Numbered from the stretch's first letter, positions 18,688-28,438 are shown. The stretch is DNA of 64,000 nt from VRUE01 sp963824215 (GCA_963824215.1 CAWGOE010000001.1:372001-436000); one strand, 5' to 3'. Notes: a model not told the origin generated them from the sequence alone. Translations and numbers: made by a program.

Positions 18688-20204
18688 GGTCCCAGGAGGT
18701 AGTTGAGGAGGGCACGTTGCGGTGCCGCCGACTCGTTGGCTGCGCCGAGCTGTTCGCTTTCACCCAGGCCGGGCGCAGGTGAGCCTGGCACGGGCTTTGC
18801 CGGTGCGGGTGCGGTTGGGAAGGCGGAGCTGGCTCCGGCCGAGGTGCCACCTGCCTTCCCGGTCAGTTCCTCCTGGATCCGCGAGAGCATGGCCGCGGAG
18901 TCGAAGGCGGTGGAAGTACCGGCGTTGGGGCCGTTGAAGTTGGCCGAGCAACCACTGGTCGAGGCGACGACGTAGTCAACGCAGTTGGTCAAGGTCACCA
19001 GGGTGCGGGTGAAGTGTCCGTACTTGTCGAATTCGTTGGTCGCGGCGGAGCTGTTGTAGATCAGGTCGGCGAGGCTGCCGAACCCGCCGGTTTTCTGCGT
19101 GCTGACCAGGAAGCTGGCGAGTTCGCTGACCGGATCGGCGCCGCTGACGGCCACGTCGCGGAGCTTCTTGACGACCGGGTCGGCGGCGCGGATCTTCGGT
19201 CCGGCGACTTCGCCGCTCGCTCCGAGCGACTTGAGCGAGACGGTCGAGGCAGCCGAGAACGGGGTCAGCGCCCGCGTCGCCTGGGTCAGCGACGGCGCCG
19301 CCTTGCCCAGCGATTCGATCACGGGCGTGCCGGACTCCGAGAAGTATTCGAAGCTGGCCATCGTCTCGCGCAGCTCGCGCAGGAAAGTGGGCAGCTTTTG
19401 CAGCGAGGCTTCCAGCGCCTCGCCCTCTTCGGTGCTCGCCTCGGCGGCGGCGCCGGCGTTGGAGAAGAAGCCGGCGACGCTGGAGCGCTCGCGCGCGAGC
19501 GGGCCGAGGATCTGGTCGGAGTCAGAGGCGAGTTGGGCGAGACGATCGCGCTGGGCGTTGAGGATGCCGAAGACGCGGTCGACGTCGCGCAGAACCGGGT
19601 TGGCGCGCTTGACAACCTCCTCGATGTCTTCGCCGCGCCCGGCAAGGCCGGCGCCGAGTTCGTTGAGGATCAGTCGGAAGCGCTGCGCGTAGGTCAGCTG
19701 GTTGATGTTGTTGATCAGGTCCGGATCGACGCTGGTGCTGTTGTTCTCAACCGGCAGCAGGTACTGGCCCGCGCCCGGCTCACCCTCGGGGATCTCCTTC
19801 AGCGCCGGCGCCGGCTCAGAGCCCGGGGCGCGCGGCAAAGTGGGACTGCAGTCGACGAACTTCTCGCCGATCAGCGACTGGGGGCGGATTTCGCAGCCAG
19901 CGTCGGCGCGAAAGTCTTGGAAGCCGGGGTCGGTGATCTTCAACGTGATCACCGCCTTGCCGGGAATCGCCTGCGGCTTGCCGTCCTCGTAGCTGTCGAT
20001 CTCGCCCGGCATAGTCACGCCGACCGATTCGATTTCGCCCACGGTCGCGCCGGCGACGCGCACTTCCTCGCCCTTGACCATGAAGCCGCCGTTGTCGAAG
20101 ATCGCGCGGACGACGTAGCCGCCGTTGCCGTTGCTGCCGGAGATCAGCGCAACGATCACCACCACGATGGCGACGACCCCGATTGCGAGTAGTCCTTTCC
20201 TCAT
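18684..20204 (-). CDS. MCE-family protein, second in operon (mceB position)
   Basis: 506 residues from ATG at 20204, which overlaps the preceding stop (ATGA). The open frame extends further upstream, but those residues lie inside the previous gene and do not look MCE-like. The anchor LLAIGVVAIVVVIVALISG is at about 5-23. The MCE domain (VVRAIFDNGGFMVKGEEVRVAGATVGEIESVGV to SLIGEKFVDCSPTLP) has an insertion with a charged acidic segment. A helical region, YDKYGHFTRTLVTLTNC-like tail (KYGHFTRT) and a Pro-rich end follow. Intact. Confidence 0.9.
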   Translation of the reverse strand: MRKGLLAIGVVAIVVVIVALISGSNGNGGYVVRAIFDNGGFMVKGEEVRVAGATVGEIESVGVTMPGEIDSYEDGKPQAIPGKAVITLKITDPGFQDFRADAGCEIRPQSLIGEKFVDCSPTLPRAPGSEPAPALKEIPEGEPGAGQYLLPVENNSTSVDPDLINNINQLTYAQRFRLILNELGAGLAGRGEDIEEVVKRANPVLRDVDRVFGILNAQRDRLAQLASDSDQILGPLARERSSVAGFFSNAGAAAEASTEEGEALEASLQKLPTFLRELRETMASFEYFSESGTPVIESLGKAAPSLTQATRALTPFSAASTVSLKSLGASGEVAGPKIRAADPVVKKLRDVAVSGADPVSELASFLVSTQKTGGFGSLADLIYNSSAATNEFDKYGHFTRTLVTLTNCVDYVVASTSGCSANFNGPNAGTSTAFDSAAMLSRIQEELTGKAGGTSAGASSAFPTAPAPAKPVPGSPAPGLGESEQLGAANESAAPQRALLNYLLGP

Positions 20205-21686
20205 GGTCCTGGTGGCGCGTCGGCCGGGTCGCATTCGGACGATGGGTCTACACCCGAGCCGGCGAAAGGCGGCTCGGTGAAGGGATTGGAGCCGTCGGGA
20301 GCGGGCTGGGTGGCGCCGCCGGGACAAGAACGCCGTGCCCCGGCTGAGTCGCCGAAGGAGTCGTACTGTTCGCTCGGCGCGATTGGTTCCAGCTCGCCGT
20401 TGCCGCTATTGCGCTGGAACAGGTTGAGCACCAGCTGCGCGCGAGCGTAGTGGCCGTTGCCGTCGTAGTAGCCGGTGATTTGGCCGAGCCTGCCGAAGCC
20501 GTTGAAGATGTCGGGCGTGTAGGCGCGGGCGAAGTTGAGCGTTGGCTGGAAATCTTCGATTCCCTGTTCGGCGTGGGGGAAGGCCCTGGAGGCGCGCGAC
20601 TGCACCGCCGGCAGGAAGCCGAGCGCTTCGGCGGTGTCATTGGCAAAGCCCGGCTTGCTGGTGCTGAGGCGGAAGTCCCTGAAAACGGGTACCGCCTTGG
20701 AGAGCACCGGGCCCAGTTCGCTCAGGAACGAGGCCAGGTTCCGCGTCGCCGGCTTGGCCGTTTCGACCAGCGGGTCGAGGTCGTCGAGCGCGGCGCGCAG
20801 GTTGACGAAGGTCGTGTTGGTCTGCCGCATGAACGGCGGCAGCAGGCGCAGGGTCTGATCCAGCGCTTCGTTCTGCTCGGCGATCGCGCCGAACGCGGTG
20901 CTGGCGTTGGAGATCGCGCTGGAGAGCTGCAGCGCCGCGTTGAGCAACCGCCGTCGAGAGCTTGCTGGAGCTGACGACGAAACGCTCGAACAGCTTCTGG
21001 TCGGCGTTGAGCTCGCTGACAAAGGCGCCGGCTCGGTTCAGCCCGGGCCCGAAGTACTTGAAGGTCTCGTTGGCCTCCTTGCCGCGATCGCGGAACTGTT
21101 CGGCATTGCCGCGCACGAACTCGCCCAGGGCGCGGCGTACCGGGTTGGGGAAGGTGTTGAGGAACTGGTCGAGGTCGACCTCGGTCGTGGTCGAGCCCAA
21201 ATCGAGGCTGGCGCCATCGTCCAGTTCCGGGTTGCTGTTCGGTCCCGGGCTGAGCGAGATGTAGTGGTTTGCGACTCCGGAGAGCGAGGTGGCGCGAATC
21301 ACTGCCGTGGTGCCCTCGTGCAGCTGCTGTTCGACGCTTACCTCGATCTCGGCCAGATTGTCATCGGTGAGGTCGATGCTCTCGACCGAGCCCACCGGCT
21401 GGCCGCCGATCAGTACCTGGTTATCGGGCACGAGCTGGGCTGCGTTTTGGAAGATCAGCTTGTACTTGTGGCTGCCGTTGCCGCCGAAGAGGACGACGGC
21501 GAGGGCGATCACGACGATCGCCAGGCCCACCAGGGCGGCAATCCGCGCGGGGGTGACCCCCCGGCTTTGCGCCGGGCTTTTCTCCTCGCCTAAGGGTTTA
21601 GCAGCCACGGATTCGTCGCTTGCTGTTCCCCCGCCTCCATACAGGGAAACATGCCGGCGAATCGTATCCGAGCGATCAGCCGCCAC
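20201..21686 (-). CDS. MCE-family protein, first in operon (mceA position), frameshifted
   Basis: The first part starts at GTG 21686. It has a basic N-terminus, an anchor (IAALVGLAIVVIALAVVLFG), an MCE domain (YKLIFQNAAQLVPDNQVLIGGQPVGS to VANHYISLSPG) and SELNADQKLFERFVVSSSKLSTA. The frame is then lost near 20945 and the protein continues in another frame from NAALQLSSAISNASTAFGAIAEQNEAL to the stop at 20201. One extra base explains the shift and keeps normal MCE spacing. This is the first mce gene and follows the MMPL gene by 61 bases. No yrbE permease genes precede it, unlike mycobacterial mce operons. Confidence 0.85.
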
Positions 21687-21747
21687 GCTTCCGCCGTGCC
21701 TGGCTTAACTCGAAGTCAACGCGCCTGCAAACGGCGCAAACTGACGC

Positions 21748-24700
21748 TCAGACGTTGAGTCGCGGCAAAATCCGCTCGAGAGTGCGCGGCAGCCACCAGA
21801 CCCGGTCGCCGAGCAGCAGCATCAGCGCCGGCAGCAGGACGATGCGAACCGCCGTGGCATCGAGCAGTACGGCGACCGTGAGTCCGATACCGAGCTGGCT
21901 GACGGTGGCAATCGGCGCACCGGCGAAAGCGATGAAGACGGCCATCATGATCGCCGCGGCGCCGGTGATCACGCGGGCGGTTCGTTCCAGGCCAAACTCG
22001 ATCGCCGCTGCGTTATCGCCGTGGCGGACGTAGTGCTCTCGCATTCGCACCAGGAGGAAGACCGCGTAATCGATCGAGAGGCCGAAAACGACACCGAAGA
22101 TCGCCGTAGCGCCGACCGCGTCGACGTAGGTTCGGCCTCCCAAGGGCCAGTCCTCGGGCAAGTTGAAGAGCAGGGTGAGGATGCCAAAGGCGACGGCGAC
22201 GGTGGCCAGGTTGAGGCCAACCGCGATCGCGGCTAGCGGCAGAGCGCGGAGGACAAACACGAGCACGAGAAAGGTGGCAAGCGTGATCGCAGCGACGACG
22301 TAGGGGATTCGCTCGCGGGTGAGCTGGCTGTAGTCGTTGAGCTGCGCCGCGCCGCCGGCGACACCGGCGTCGAGGTCCGCTTCCCGGCCCAGCCGGTCGG
22401 CTTCCACCTCCAGCCGCTTGTTGAGCGCGATCGAGCCAGGCGAGTTGAAGGTGAAACGGGAGATCACGAGGATCGCGGCCGCCTGACCGCCGCCGTTCAA
22501 GTCGATCGCCGTCGCCGTGCGCTCGCGAGCACGCGGGCGGGCGCCATCCAGTGCCGAGAGGACGAAGTAGCCGGAGTCGAAGAGACCCGGGCTGGCGCGC
22601 TGCAGGCGACGCACCTGCCGTCTGACCCGTGCGTTGCCGGCGATCACCTGCACCGTCGCGCGCCGCAGGCCGGATTGCAGCGGGGCGGAAGCGCTGTAGC
22701 CGAGCGCGAGATTCTCTTCGAGCGCCCCGGCGCCGTCGCGCAAGCGCGCGAGACCGCTCGCCAGGGCGGTTGCGCCCGCCCCGAGGCGCGCGACGCCGCC
22801 CTGCAGGGTTCCGGCGGCGCGGGCGAGGCGAGCGGAGCCGTGGGCGAGGCGTTTACCCGCACCCTCGAGTTTCCGCAGGCCGTCGGAGAGGCGAGTCGCG
22901 CCGACGCGCATGCGCTTGATCAGCGCGAGTGAGGATGCCAGCCAGTCAGTGACCTGCTTCGCTTCTTCGGCGCCGCCGAGTAGCCGCGCCTGCAACGCGC
23001 CGAGTTCGGTTGGCAGACCGGCGTAGTCGGCGGCGTATGCCGCGCCACTTTCGGGATCGGTGCCGCTGACCGCCGCCAGCGCCCGGCTTACCGCCGCCAG
23101 CACCGCTGCGTAGTTGGGGTCCGCTTTGCCGACCGTCATCCCCTCGAGCTGCTCCAGCGCCGTTTTCAGCTGGGCCTCCGCTTCGGCCGCCGGCGCCTGC
23201 AGGCGCGGCAGCGTCTGGTTTGCCTCCTCGTCCAACGAGCGGCGCAGGTTGCGCGCGCGCCGTAATGCGTTGCGGCGCAGGTTGGGCCCAAGGCTCTGCA
23301 GGGCGAACTTCAAGTTCAGCCCGGCGAGCGCCGCTTTGTGTTGGGCACCGGCCAGGCGACGCGTGCCGCTGGCAAAGGTCTGCAGCGCATCCACAGCACG
23401 CTCGCTGCCGGCGTCGGCCTGGGCCAGCCCGGAGGCCAGGGCCGTTGCGCCCGTCTCCGCCCTGCCGGACCCCTCGGCCAGCAAACCTGCGCCGTAGCTA
23501 GCTTTCGAGATCCCATCGCGCAGCTGAGTTACTCCCGATGCGGCGCGACCGAGGTTACGACCGAGGCGGCCGAGTTGGGCCAGCGGGCCGCTGCCGCTGG
23601 TAGCGAGGAGCGACTCGGCACGCCGCAACGGCGCCACCGCACGTGAGATTTGGCCCGGACCGACGACGGCCTGGACACCAGGCAGGGCAGCGACCTGGCG
23701 CTGCCAGCGGCTTAGCGTCTCCAGGCGGTGGGGTTCGGTGACGGTGCCCTGCTCGGCGCTGGCAATGACCACGAAGGGGGCGTCGTAGCCCGGCCCGATC
23801 GCCCGCTCGATCAGTTCGAAGTCCTGCCTGATCGGGTCGTCGTGGGCGAGCTGGGTCTGGCTCGGTGGCCCCGTCTTGAGCGCGGCGGCCGGCGCGGCGA
23901 GCGCCAGCACCACCGCGCCGATCGCGATCGCCACCGGCGCCGGTCGTCGCAGGGCGGCCCCGACCAGGGCCATCAAGCGCGAGCTGCGCTCCCCCGGAGC
24001 GGGTCCGATGCGCCAGCGGTCCAGATTGGGCCCGAGCAGGATCAGCACCGCCGGTCCGGCGGCGACCGCGACCAAGACGCTGAGCCCGACGACGAGAAAC
24101 AGCGTCGCCGCCAGCGAGCCGAGCAGGGAGCCAGGGACGATGAAGAAGGCAACCAGCATCGAGAGCATCAGCGTGCTGCCGGCGAAGACCGTGGTGCGAC
24201 CGGCGGTGCGTCGCGTCGCTCTGGCCGCATCGAATGGCGTCGCCCCAGCCGCGAGCTCTTCGCGGAAGCGGGAGACCATCAGCAACGCGTAGTCGACCCC
24301 GAGCGCCAGCCCCATCATCGTGCAGACGGCGAGCGCAAAGGCGTCGATGCTGAACCAGTTGGTCAGGATCGAGAGCAGGCCGCGCGAAGCGATCACCGTC
24401 ACCGCGCCAAAGGCGAGCGGGATCGCGGCGGCAACCGGCGAGCGGAAGACGAGCAGGAGAACGACGAGCAGGATCGGTAAGGCGATCAGCTCACCCCGCT
24501 CGGTCGCCGCGATCGAGTCGTCCTGAATCGCGCGCGAGAGCGTTGCGTAACCGGTTTGGGTCGAACGCACCGGCGGCTCGATCGTCTCGTCGAGGATCCG
24601 GTTCAGCTCCGGCACCGTCTCGTCCACCGCCTCGTCGATGCCGACGTGGAAGTCGGCGATGACGATCGCCCGGCGCGGATTGGGCCGCAGGCGCTGCACG

Positions 24701-25065
24701 GCTCCCAGATCCCAGGGCGAGAGCGTGGTTACGGCCGGGTCGCGGCGCAGGGTGCGAATCAAGGCCGGGCCCTGTCGGTCGAGCTGCTTCTCCGGGCCGC
24801 GCAGGAGGATCACGAAGGGCGCGCTTTCGCCGAAATGTTCGCGCAGCATCCGGTTCGCCTGGGCCGAGGGGGTGCTGGGGATTTCGAGGCTGGTCGGGCT
24901 GAGCTCATCCTCGACCCCGGCCCCGAGAGCGCCGAGCACAACGAGCAGGAGAAAGGCGCTTGCGAGCACCCTGCGGGGGTGGCGCAGCAAGACCTGACCG
25001 CGTTTGCGATCGCGGTCAGATGCGGACTCGCCGTCCCCTCTCCCCCTCCTCATCCTCAATCCCAC
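21748..25065 (-). CDS. MMPL/RND-family transporter with YhgE-like coiled-coil domain, copy 1
   Basis: 1105 residues. RND topology: TM1 at about 30-50, an extracytoplasmic domain, then TM2-6 (IALPILLVVLLLVFRSPVAAAIP, GLALGVDYALLMVSRFREEL). A second loop and TM7-12 (VVAAITLATFLVLVFVLRAL, VVFGLSIDYAVFLLVRMREHYV) follow. The second loop (about 500-780) is unusual: many LASG / LAEGSG / LRDGAG repeats every 7-11 residues predict a long coiled coil as in YhgE/Pip proteins. MMPL proteins export lipids in actinobacteria. It lies just upstream of, and is co-oriented with, the MCE operon, and diverges from a secreted four-cysteine gene. Paralogue at 33390. Confidence 0.92.
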   Translation of the reverse strand: MGLRMRRGRGDGESASDRDRKRGQVLLRHPRRVLASAFLLLVVLGALGAGVEDELSPTSLEIPSTPSAQANRMLREHFGESAPFVILLRGPEKQLDRQGPALIRTLRRDPAVTTLSPWDLGAVQRLRPNPRRAIVIADFHVGIDEAVDETVPELNRILDETIEPPVRSTQTGYATLSRAIQDDSIAATERGELIALPILLVVLLLVFRSPVAAAIPLAFGAVTVIASRGLLSILTNWFSIDAFALAVCTMMGLALGVDYALLMVSRFREELAAGATPFDAARATRRTAGRTTVFAGSTLMLSMLVAFFIVPGSLLGSLAATLFLVVGLSVLVAVAAGPAVLILLGPNLDRWRIGPAPGERSSRLMALVGAALRRPAPVAIAIGAVVLALAAPAAALKTGPPSQTQLAHDDPIRQDFELIERAIGPGYDAPFVVIASAEQGTVTEPHRLETLSRWQRQVAALPGVQAVVGPGQISRAVAPLRRAESLLATSGSGPLAQLGRLGRNLGRAASGVTQLRDGISKASYGAGLLAEGSGRAETGATALASGLAQADAGSERAVDALQTFASGTRRLAGAQHKAALAGLNLKFALQSLGPNLRRNALRRARNLRRSLDEEANQTLPRLQAPAAEAEAQLKTALEQLEGMTVGKADPNYAAVLAAVSRALAAVSGTDPESGAAYAADYAGLPTELGALQARLLGGAEEAKQVTDWLASSLALIKRMRVGATRLSDGLRKLEGAGKRLAHGSARLARAAGTLQGGVARLGAGATALASGLARLRDGAGALEENLALGYSASAPLQSGLRRATVQVIAGNARVRRQVRRLQRASPGLFDSGYFVLSALDGARPRARERTATAIDLNGGGQAAAILVISRFTFNSPGSIALNKRLEVEADRLGREADLDAGVAGGAAQLNDYSQLTRERIPYVVAAITLATFLVLVFVLRALPLAAIAVGLNLATVAVAFGILTLLFNLPEDWPLGGRTYVDAVGATAIFGVVFGLSIDYAVFLLVRMREHYVRHGDNAAAIEFGLERTARVITGAAAIMMAVFIAFAGAPIATVSQLGIGLTVAVLLDATAVRIVLLPALMLLLGDRVWWLPRTLERILPRLNV

Positions 25066-25106
25066 CGTGCTAGTTTGGCGGTCAGGGCTACGGAGGGGGC
25101 TGGAGG

Positions 25107-25874
25107 ATGCGGAAGACTCTGTTAAGGACGTTGGTCGTGCTCACGGGCGTCGTCCTTGCGATGGCCGCGACGGCGCAGGCGATCAGGTTGCCGGTCGGCA
25201 ACATTGTGATCATCGCCGACGGCGGCTTCACGCCGACGACGCTGCCGAAACACGAGAACGCACCGATCAGGCTCTACGGCAGCGCCAAGTTCACCACCAC
25301 CGACGGCAGCCGGCCCTCGCCGCTGCGCACGCTGTCGATCGAATTCGACAAGCACGGGGCGGTCGAGACCCGCGGACTCGAAAAATGCACGATGGGCAAG
25401 CTGGTGGCAACGACGACGAGGGTCGCGCGCAACCTCTGCCCCGAGGCGATCGTCGGCACGGGCTTCGGCACCGCCCTGGTCGAGCTGCCCGAACAGCGCG
25501 GGATCGAAGCGTCCTCGCCGCTGACCCTCTTCAACGGGCCGGTCAAGCACGGCAACCCGACCGTTCTCGGCCACGCCCACATCGACTACCCGGGCCCCAC
25601 CACCTACGTGATCTCGATCGAGATCGAGAAGATCCGCAACGGCCGCTACGGCTTCCGCACGGTCGCCAAATTTCCGCGGATCGTCAACGACTATGGCTCG
25701 CCGCTCAGGGGGAACCTGAAGATCGGCAAGACCTGGAAGCACAAAGGCAAAACGCTCAGCTACGCCAACGCGCACTGCGCCGACGGCCGCCTCCAGGCGC
25801 ACGCCGAATTCAGCTTCAAGAACGGCGATTTGGCCCAGGGGACTGTCTTCAAGCCCTGCAAGGTTCGCAAGTAA
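25107..25874 (+). CDS. Secreted four-cysteine family protein, copy 4
   Basis: 255 residues with signal peptide (TLLRTLVVLTGVVLAMAATA, cleavage near AQA). Family features: GGFTPTTLPKHENAPIRLYG, LEKCTMGK, VARNLCPEAIVGTG, SPLTLFNGPVKHGNP, NDYGSPL, AHCADGRL and FKPCKV. Identity to copies 1 and 2 is only moderate, but the order and the four cysteines are kept. GGAGGGGGCTGGAGG lies just before the ATG. It is divergent from the MMPL gene across 41 bases, so the two probably share a control region. Function unknown; probably extracytoplasmic. Confidence 0.78.
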   Translation: MRKTLLRTLVVLTGVVLAMAATAQAIRLPVGNIVIIADGGFTPTTLPKHENAPIRLYGSAKFTTTDGSRPSPLRTLSIEFDKHGAVETRGLEKCTMGKLVATTTRVARNLCPEAIVGTGFGTALVELPEQRGIEASSPLTLFNGPVKHGNPTVLGHAHIDYPGPTTYVISIEIEKIRNGRYGFRTVAKFPRIVNDYGSPLRGNLKIGKTWKHKGKTLSYANAHCADGRLQAHAEFSFKNGDLAQGTVFKPCKVRK

Positions 25875-25929
25875 GCCCGCTCGTCAAGCAGCGCTACTCT
25901 GTTTGTAACAGCGCGTTTCGGAGGGGACG

Positions 25930-26703
25930 ATGCGAAGGTGGATTCTGGGAATAGGTGCACTGCTCGCCGCGGGCGCGGTGGCGCTGGGGGGCGTGTCGGG
26001 AGCGGCAATGGTCAGGGTCGGGACCCTCGTCCTGCACGCCGACGGAAGCTTCGAACCGCGGCTCCTCCCCAAGCGGGCCTACGCCCCGATCCGCTTCGAG
26101 GGCTACGGGGAAATCACGACCACCAATGGGAAGCTCCCCCCCGCGCTCGAGCACGTCAAGCTCGACTTCGATCGCGACGGGCATCTCACCACGGCCGGCC
26201 TGCCGGCCTGTGCCCCGCACAAGCTCGAAGAGGCGACCTCGCAGCAGGCGCGCAACCGCTGCTCGGGGTCGGTAGTCGGCACCGGGCACATCGCCGCCGC
26301 AGCCTCCCTGGACGGGCTCGGACGCATTGAGATGGACGCGCCGCTGACGATCTTCAACGGTCCGCGGCAGGACGGCAACCCGACCGCGGTACTCCACGCC
26401 CAAGCGCCCTTCCCGATATCCGAGACCTACGTGATCGTCGCCCCGATCGAACGCCGCAAGGGCCGGACCTACGGCTACCGGACCGAGTTCGACGTGCCGC
26501 CGATCGCCGGCGGGCGCGGATCGCTCACCCGCATCGACGCCAAGGTCGGCCGCCTCTACAAGGTGGGTGGCAAAGAGCGCAGCTACGTCTCCGCTCGCTG
26601 TTCGGACTACATACTGCAGACTCAGGGCTACTTCTCCTTCGCCGACGAAAAGGGAACCGTGATCTACGGCAGCGTCTTCAAAGCCTGCAGTCCACGCCCC
26701 TGA
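25930..26703 (+). CDS. Secreted four-cysteine family protein, copy 5
   Basis: 257 residues, most similar in layout to copy 4. A signal peptide (WILGIGALLAAGAVALGGVSG) leads to GSFEPRLLPKRAYAPIRFEG, LPACAPHK, ARNRCSGSVVGTG, APLTIFNGPRQDGNP, IAGGRGSL, ARCSDYIL and FKACSP. GGAGGGG lies six bases before the ATG. It follows copy 4 by 55 bases on the same strand, and both end before tRNA-Lys. The four conserved cysteines again suggest two disulfides in a beta-rich extracellular protein. Confidence 0.78.
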   Translation: MRRWILGIGALLAAGAVALGGVSGAAMVRVGTLVLHADGSFEPRLLPKRAYAPIRFEGYGEITTTNGKLPPALEHVKLDFDRDGHLTTAGLPACAPHKLEEATSQQARNRCSGSVVGTGHIAAAASLDGLGRIEMDAPLTIFNGPRQDGNPTAVLHAQAPFPISETYVIVAPIERRKGRTYGYRTEFDVPPIAGGRGSLTRIDAKVGRLYKVGGKERSYVSARCSDYILQTQGYFSFADEKGTVIYGSVFKACSPRP

Positions 26704-26730
26704 GCGCTCGCGGCGAGCGCGCCGTCTTCC

Positions 26731-26736
26731 TATACT
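26731..26736 (+). promoter_or_regulatory. Probable -10 element for tRNA-Lys
   Basis: TATACT sits 10 bases upstream of the mature tRNA 5' end, in otherwise GC-rich DNA. No convincing -35 hexamer is visible at the expected distance. Confidence 0.4.
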
Positions 26737-26746
26737 TGCCGACCCC

Positions 26747-26819
26747 GGGCCGTTAGCTCAGTTGGTAGAGCAGGAGACTCTTAATCTCAAGGTCGTAGGT
26801 TCGATCCCTACACGGCCCA
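26747..26819 (+). tRNA. tRNA-Lys (anticodon CTT)
   Basis: The cloverleaf is complete. Acceptor strands GGGCCGT and ACGGCCC pair with discriminator A at 26819. The D arm AGCTCAGTTGGTAGAGC, an anticodon loop CTCTTAA giving CTT, and the T arm TAGGTTCGATCCCTA are present. The 3' CCA is not encoded. The first anticodon-stem pair is G-A, so the stem closes from the second pair. Confidence 0.96.
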
Positions 26820-26852
26820 TCTCAGCTGGACCGCTCGTCGCCCGCGAGCGCT

Positions 26853-27650
26853 TTACTCGCCGGGGGTTTCGCCGCCAAGGCCGAAGGGATCCTGAAGCGC
26901 TCCCTGGCCAGCTTGCTGTTCTTGTTTAGCGGCCTGCTTCACGCTCGTTTGGAACTGCTTTCCCCGTTTGCGATATTCAGCTAGCTGTTTTTCGATGCCT
27001 TTTGCTTCGCTCTTGGCGGAAACTTTGGCGACTGCCTCGTTCATGGCTTTATCGCCGGCCGCGAAATCGCCGTTGAAGTACTCGTAGATCGCCAAGGTGC
27101 TGAGCGAGCCTAGGTTGGGCTCCTGCTCTGCCGCAATTCGTTGCGCTCGCACCGCGAGGGCGACGTTTTCCTGAATTTCCCCAAGGCTGGCGGAACCGGT
27201 TTCCGCCAGCCCGAAGAAGGTTCCCGCGACAAGCTGCGCCCCCGTTGCGCTCGGTTCGTCGCCAGCCAGCCTCAGGTAGCGACTCCAGGTTTCTGAGGCG
27301 ACGTCGAATTCTTTGCGCGCGTCAGCGGGAATTTCGGCAACTTCGCCTTCGGCAGCTGGTTCGATCTGGGCGTTGCCGGCGTTGATGTGAGCACGGGTCA
27401 ACGCCAGGAGCAGCTGCTCGTCCTCTGGGTTTTTGGCTAGACGCCCTTCGATCCTCTCGGCCTGGTCTTCGAAGACCTCGCTGGCACTGCCGCCGCTCGA
27501 GCCGCCGGTCAGTTCGGCCAGGTTGAAGGGACCAACGACGAGGAAGAGGCTGGTACCCATCAGCAACGCGAGGATCGCGTAGACGACACGGATAACGTGC
27601 TTGCGTTTGCCACGCGTATCGAAGAGCATCCGTCGCTCGCCGTCTGCCAT
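26853..27650 (-). CDS. Membrane-anchored TPR-like protein of unknown function
   Basis: 265 residues from ATG at 27650, preceded by GAGGAAGAG. The open frame reaches further upstream but would overlap tatC. Residues about 17-40 (HVIRVVYAILALLMGTSLFLVVG) form one membrane span. The rest is helical and TPR-like: NPEDEQLLLALTRAHINAGN, then AVRAQRIAAEQEPNLGSLSTLAIYEYFNGD, with a Gln-rich tail. It may scaffold other proteins. It lies 13 bases downstream of tatC on the same strand, but a link to protein export is only positional. Confidence 0.75.
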   Translation of the reverse strand: MADGERRMLFDTRGKRKHVIRVVYAILALLMGTSLFLVVGPFNLAELTGGSSGGSASEVFEDQAERIEGRLAKNPEDEQLLLALTRAHINAGNAQIEPAAEGEVAEIPADARKEFDVASETWSRYLRLAGDEPSATGAQLVAGTFFGLAETGSASLGEIQENVALAVRAQRIAAEQEPNLGSLSTLAIYEYFNGDFAAGDKAMNEAVAKVSAKSEAKGIEKQLAEYRKRGKQFQTSVKQAAKQEQQAGQGALQDPFGLGGETPGE

Positions 27651-27663
27651 CTCTTCCTCTCTC

Positions 27664-28428
27664 CTACGTCGAGGGTTCGGCCAGGCCTCCCGTCGCCTTT
27701 GGGCTTCCAAAGGCTCGTGCTAGCAAGATACTCAACTCATACAAAGCAAGCAGCGGCACCATCTCGATCAGCATCGATACCGGGTCGACCCCCGGCAGCG
27801 CCGCCGCCAGCACCGCGATCCCCAGATAGGCATAGCGGCGGTTTGACCTCAACTGGTCGACGCTGACGATGCCTAGGCGCGTCACTGCGAGGATCGCCAG
27901 CGGCATCTGGAAGACGACTCCCCCGGCGAGCATCGTCATCGAGAAGAAGCTGTAGTAGTCGCGGGCCCGGACCTGGATGTTGAACTGGGCGTCGTTGAAG
28001 CCGAGCAGGAAGTTGACCGCAGCGGGCATGACGACGAAGTAGGCGAAGGCGATGCCAGTGAGGAAGAGAAGCGGCGCGGCGAGCAGAACCGGCAGGACAA
28101 CCCGCCGCTCCCTGTCGCTGAAAGCCGGCAGCACGTAGGCATAGAGCTGGTAGAGCAGGATCGGCAGCGAGAGGATGATCGCTCCGTAGGTGGAGACCGT
28201 CACGGTCGTGGTGAACGGCTCGGTGACACCGAAGGTGAGCAGTTCTTCGTGGTCGCTGGGCAGCGGACCGGAGGCGATTTCGAGCAGCAGGTGGTTCTGC
28301 CAGAAGCAAAGCGCCAGGGCCACCCCGAAGACGATCAGGCAGACGACGATGCGGCTGCGCAGCTCATCCAGATGCTCGACGAGGGTGAGGCGATCCTCGT
28401 GGGAGACCGCCCTGACGCGGCGAGCCAT
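27664..28428 (-). CDS. tatC: Sec-independent protein translocase TatC
   Basis: Polytopic core of the twin-arginine translocase that binds RR signal peptides. 254 residues from ATG at 28428. The TatC N-terminus LTLVEHLDELRSRI occupies about residues 13-26, followed by six hydrophobic segments (for example VVCLIVFGVALALCFW, LPILLYQLYAYVLPAF, FAYFVVMPAAVNFLLGF). The family glutamate and FxxP-type motif PAFSDRERR are present. It follows tatA by 10 bases. A likely client in this window is the Rieske protein QcrA, which has a TRRR signal. Confidence 0.96.
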   Translation of the reverse strand: MARRVRAVSHEDRLTLVEHLDELRSRIVVCLIVFGVALALCFWQNHLLLEIASGPLPSDHEELLTFGVTEPFTTTVTVSTYGAIILSLPILLYQLYAYVLPAFSDRERRVVLPVLLAAPLLFLTGIAFAYFVVMPAAVNFLLGFNDAQFNIQVRARDYYSFFSMTMLAGGVVFQMPLAILAVTRLGIVSVDQLRSNRRYAYLGIAVLAAALPGVDPVSMLIEMVPLLALYELSILLARAFGSPKATGGLAEPST

Positions 28429-28438
28429 CCGATGCCCC

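Noticed and set aside
19014..20192. 392-codon plus-strand open frame opposite the second mce gene
   Set aside because: Low-complexity shadow; the minus strand is an intact MCE protein in a tight operon.
20201..21686. mceA as two separate genes
   Set aside because: The two frames join to one MCE protein with normal domain order, and the second frame lacks a plausible start at its family-like beginning.
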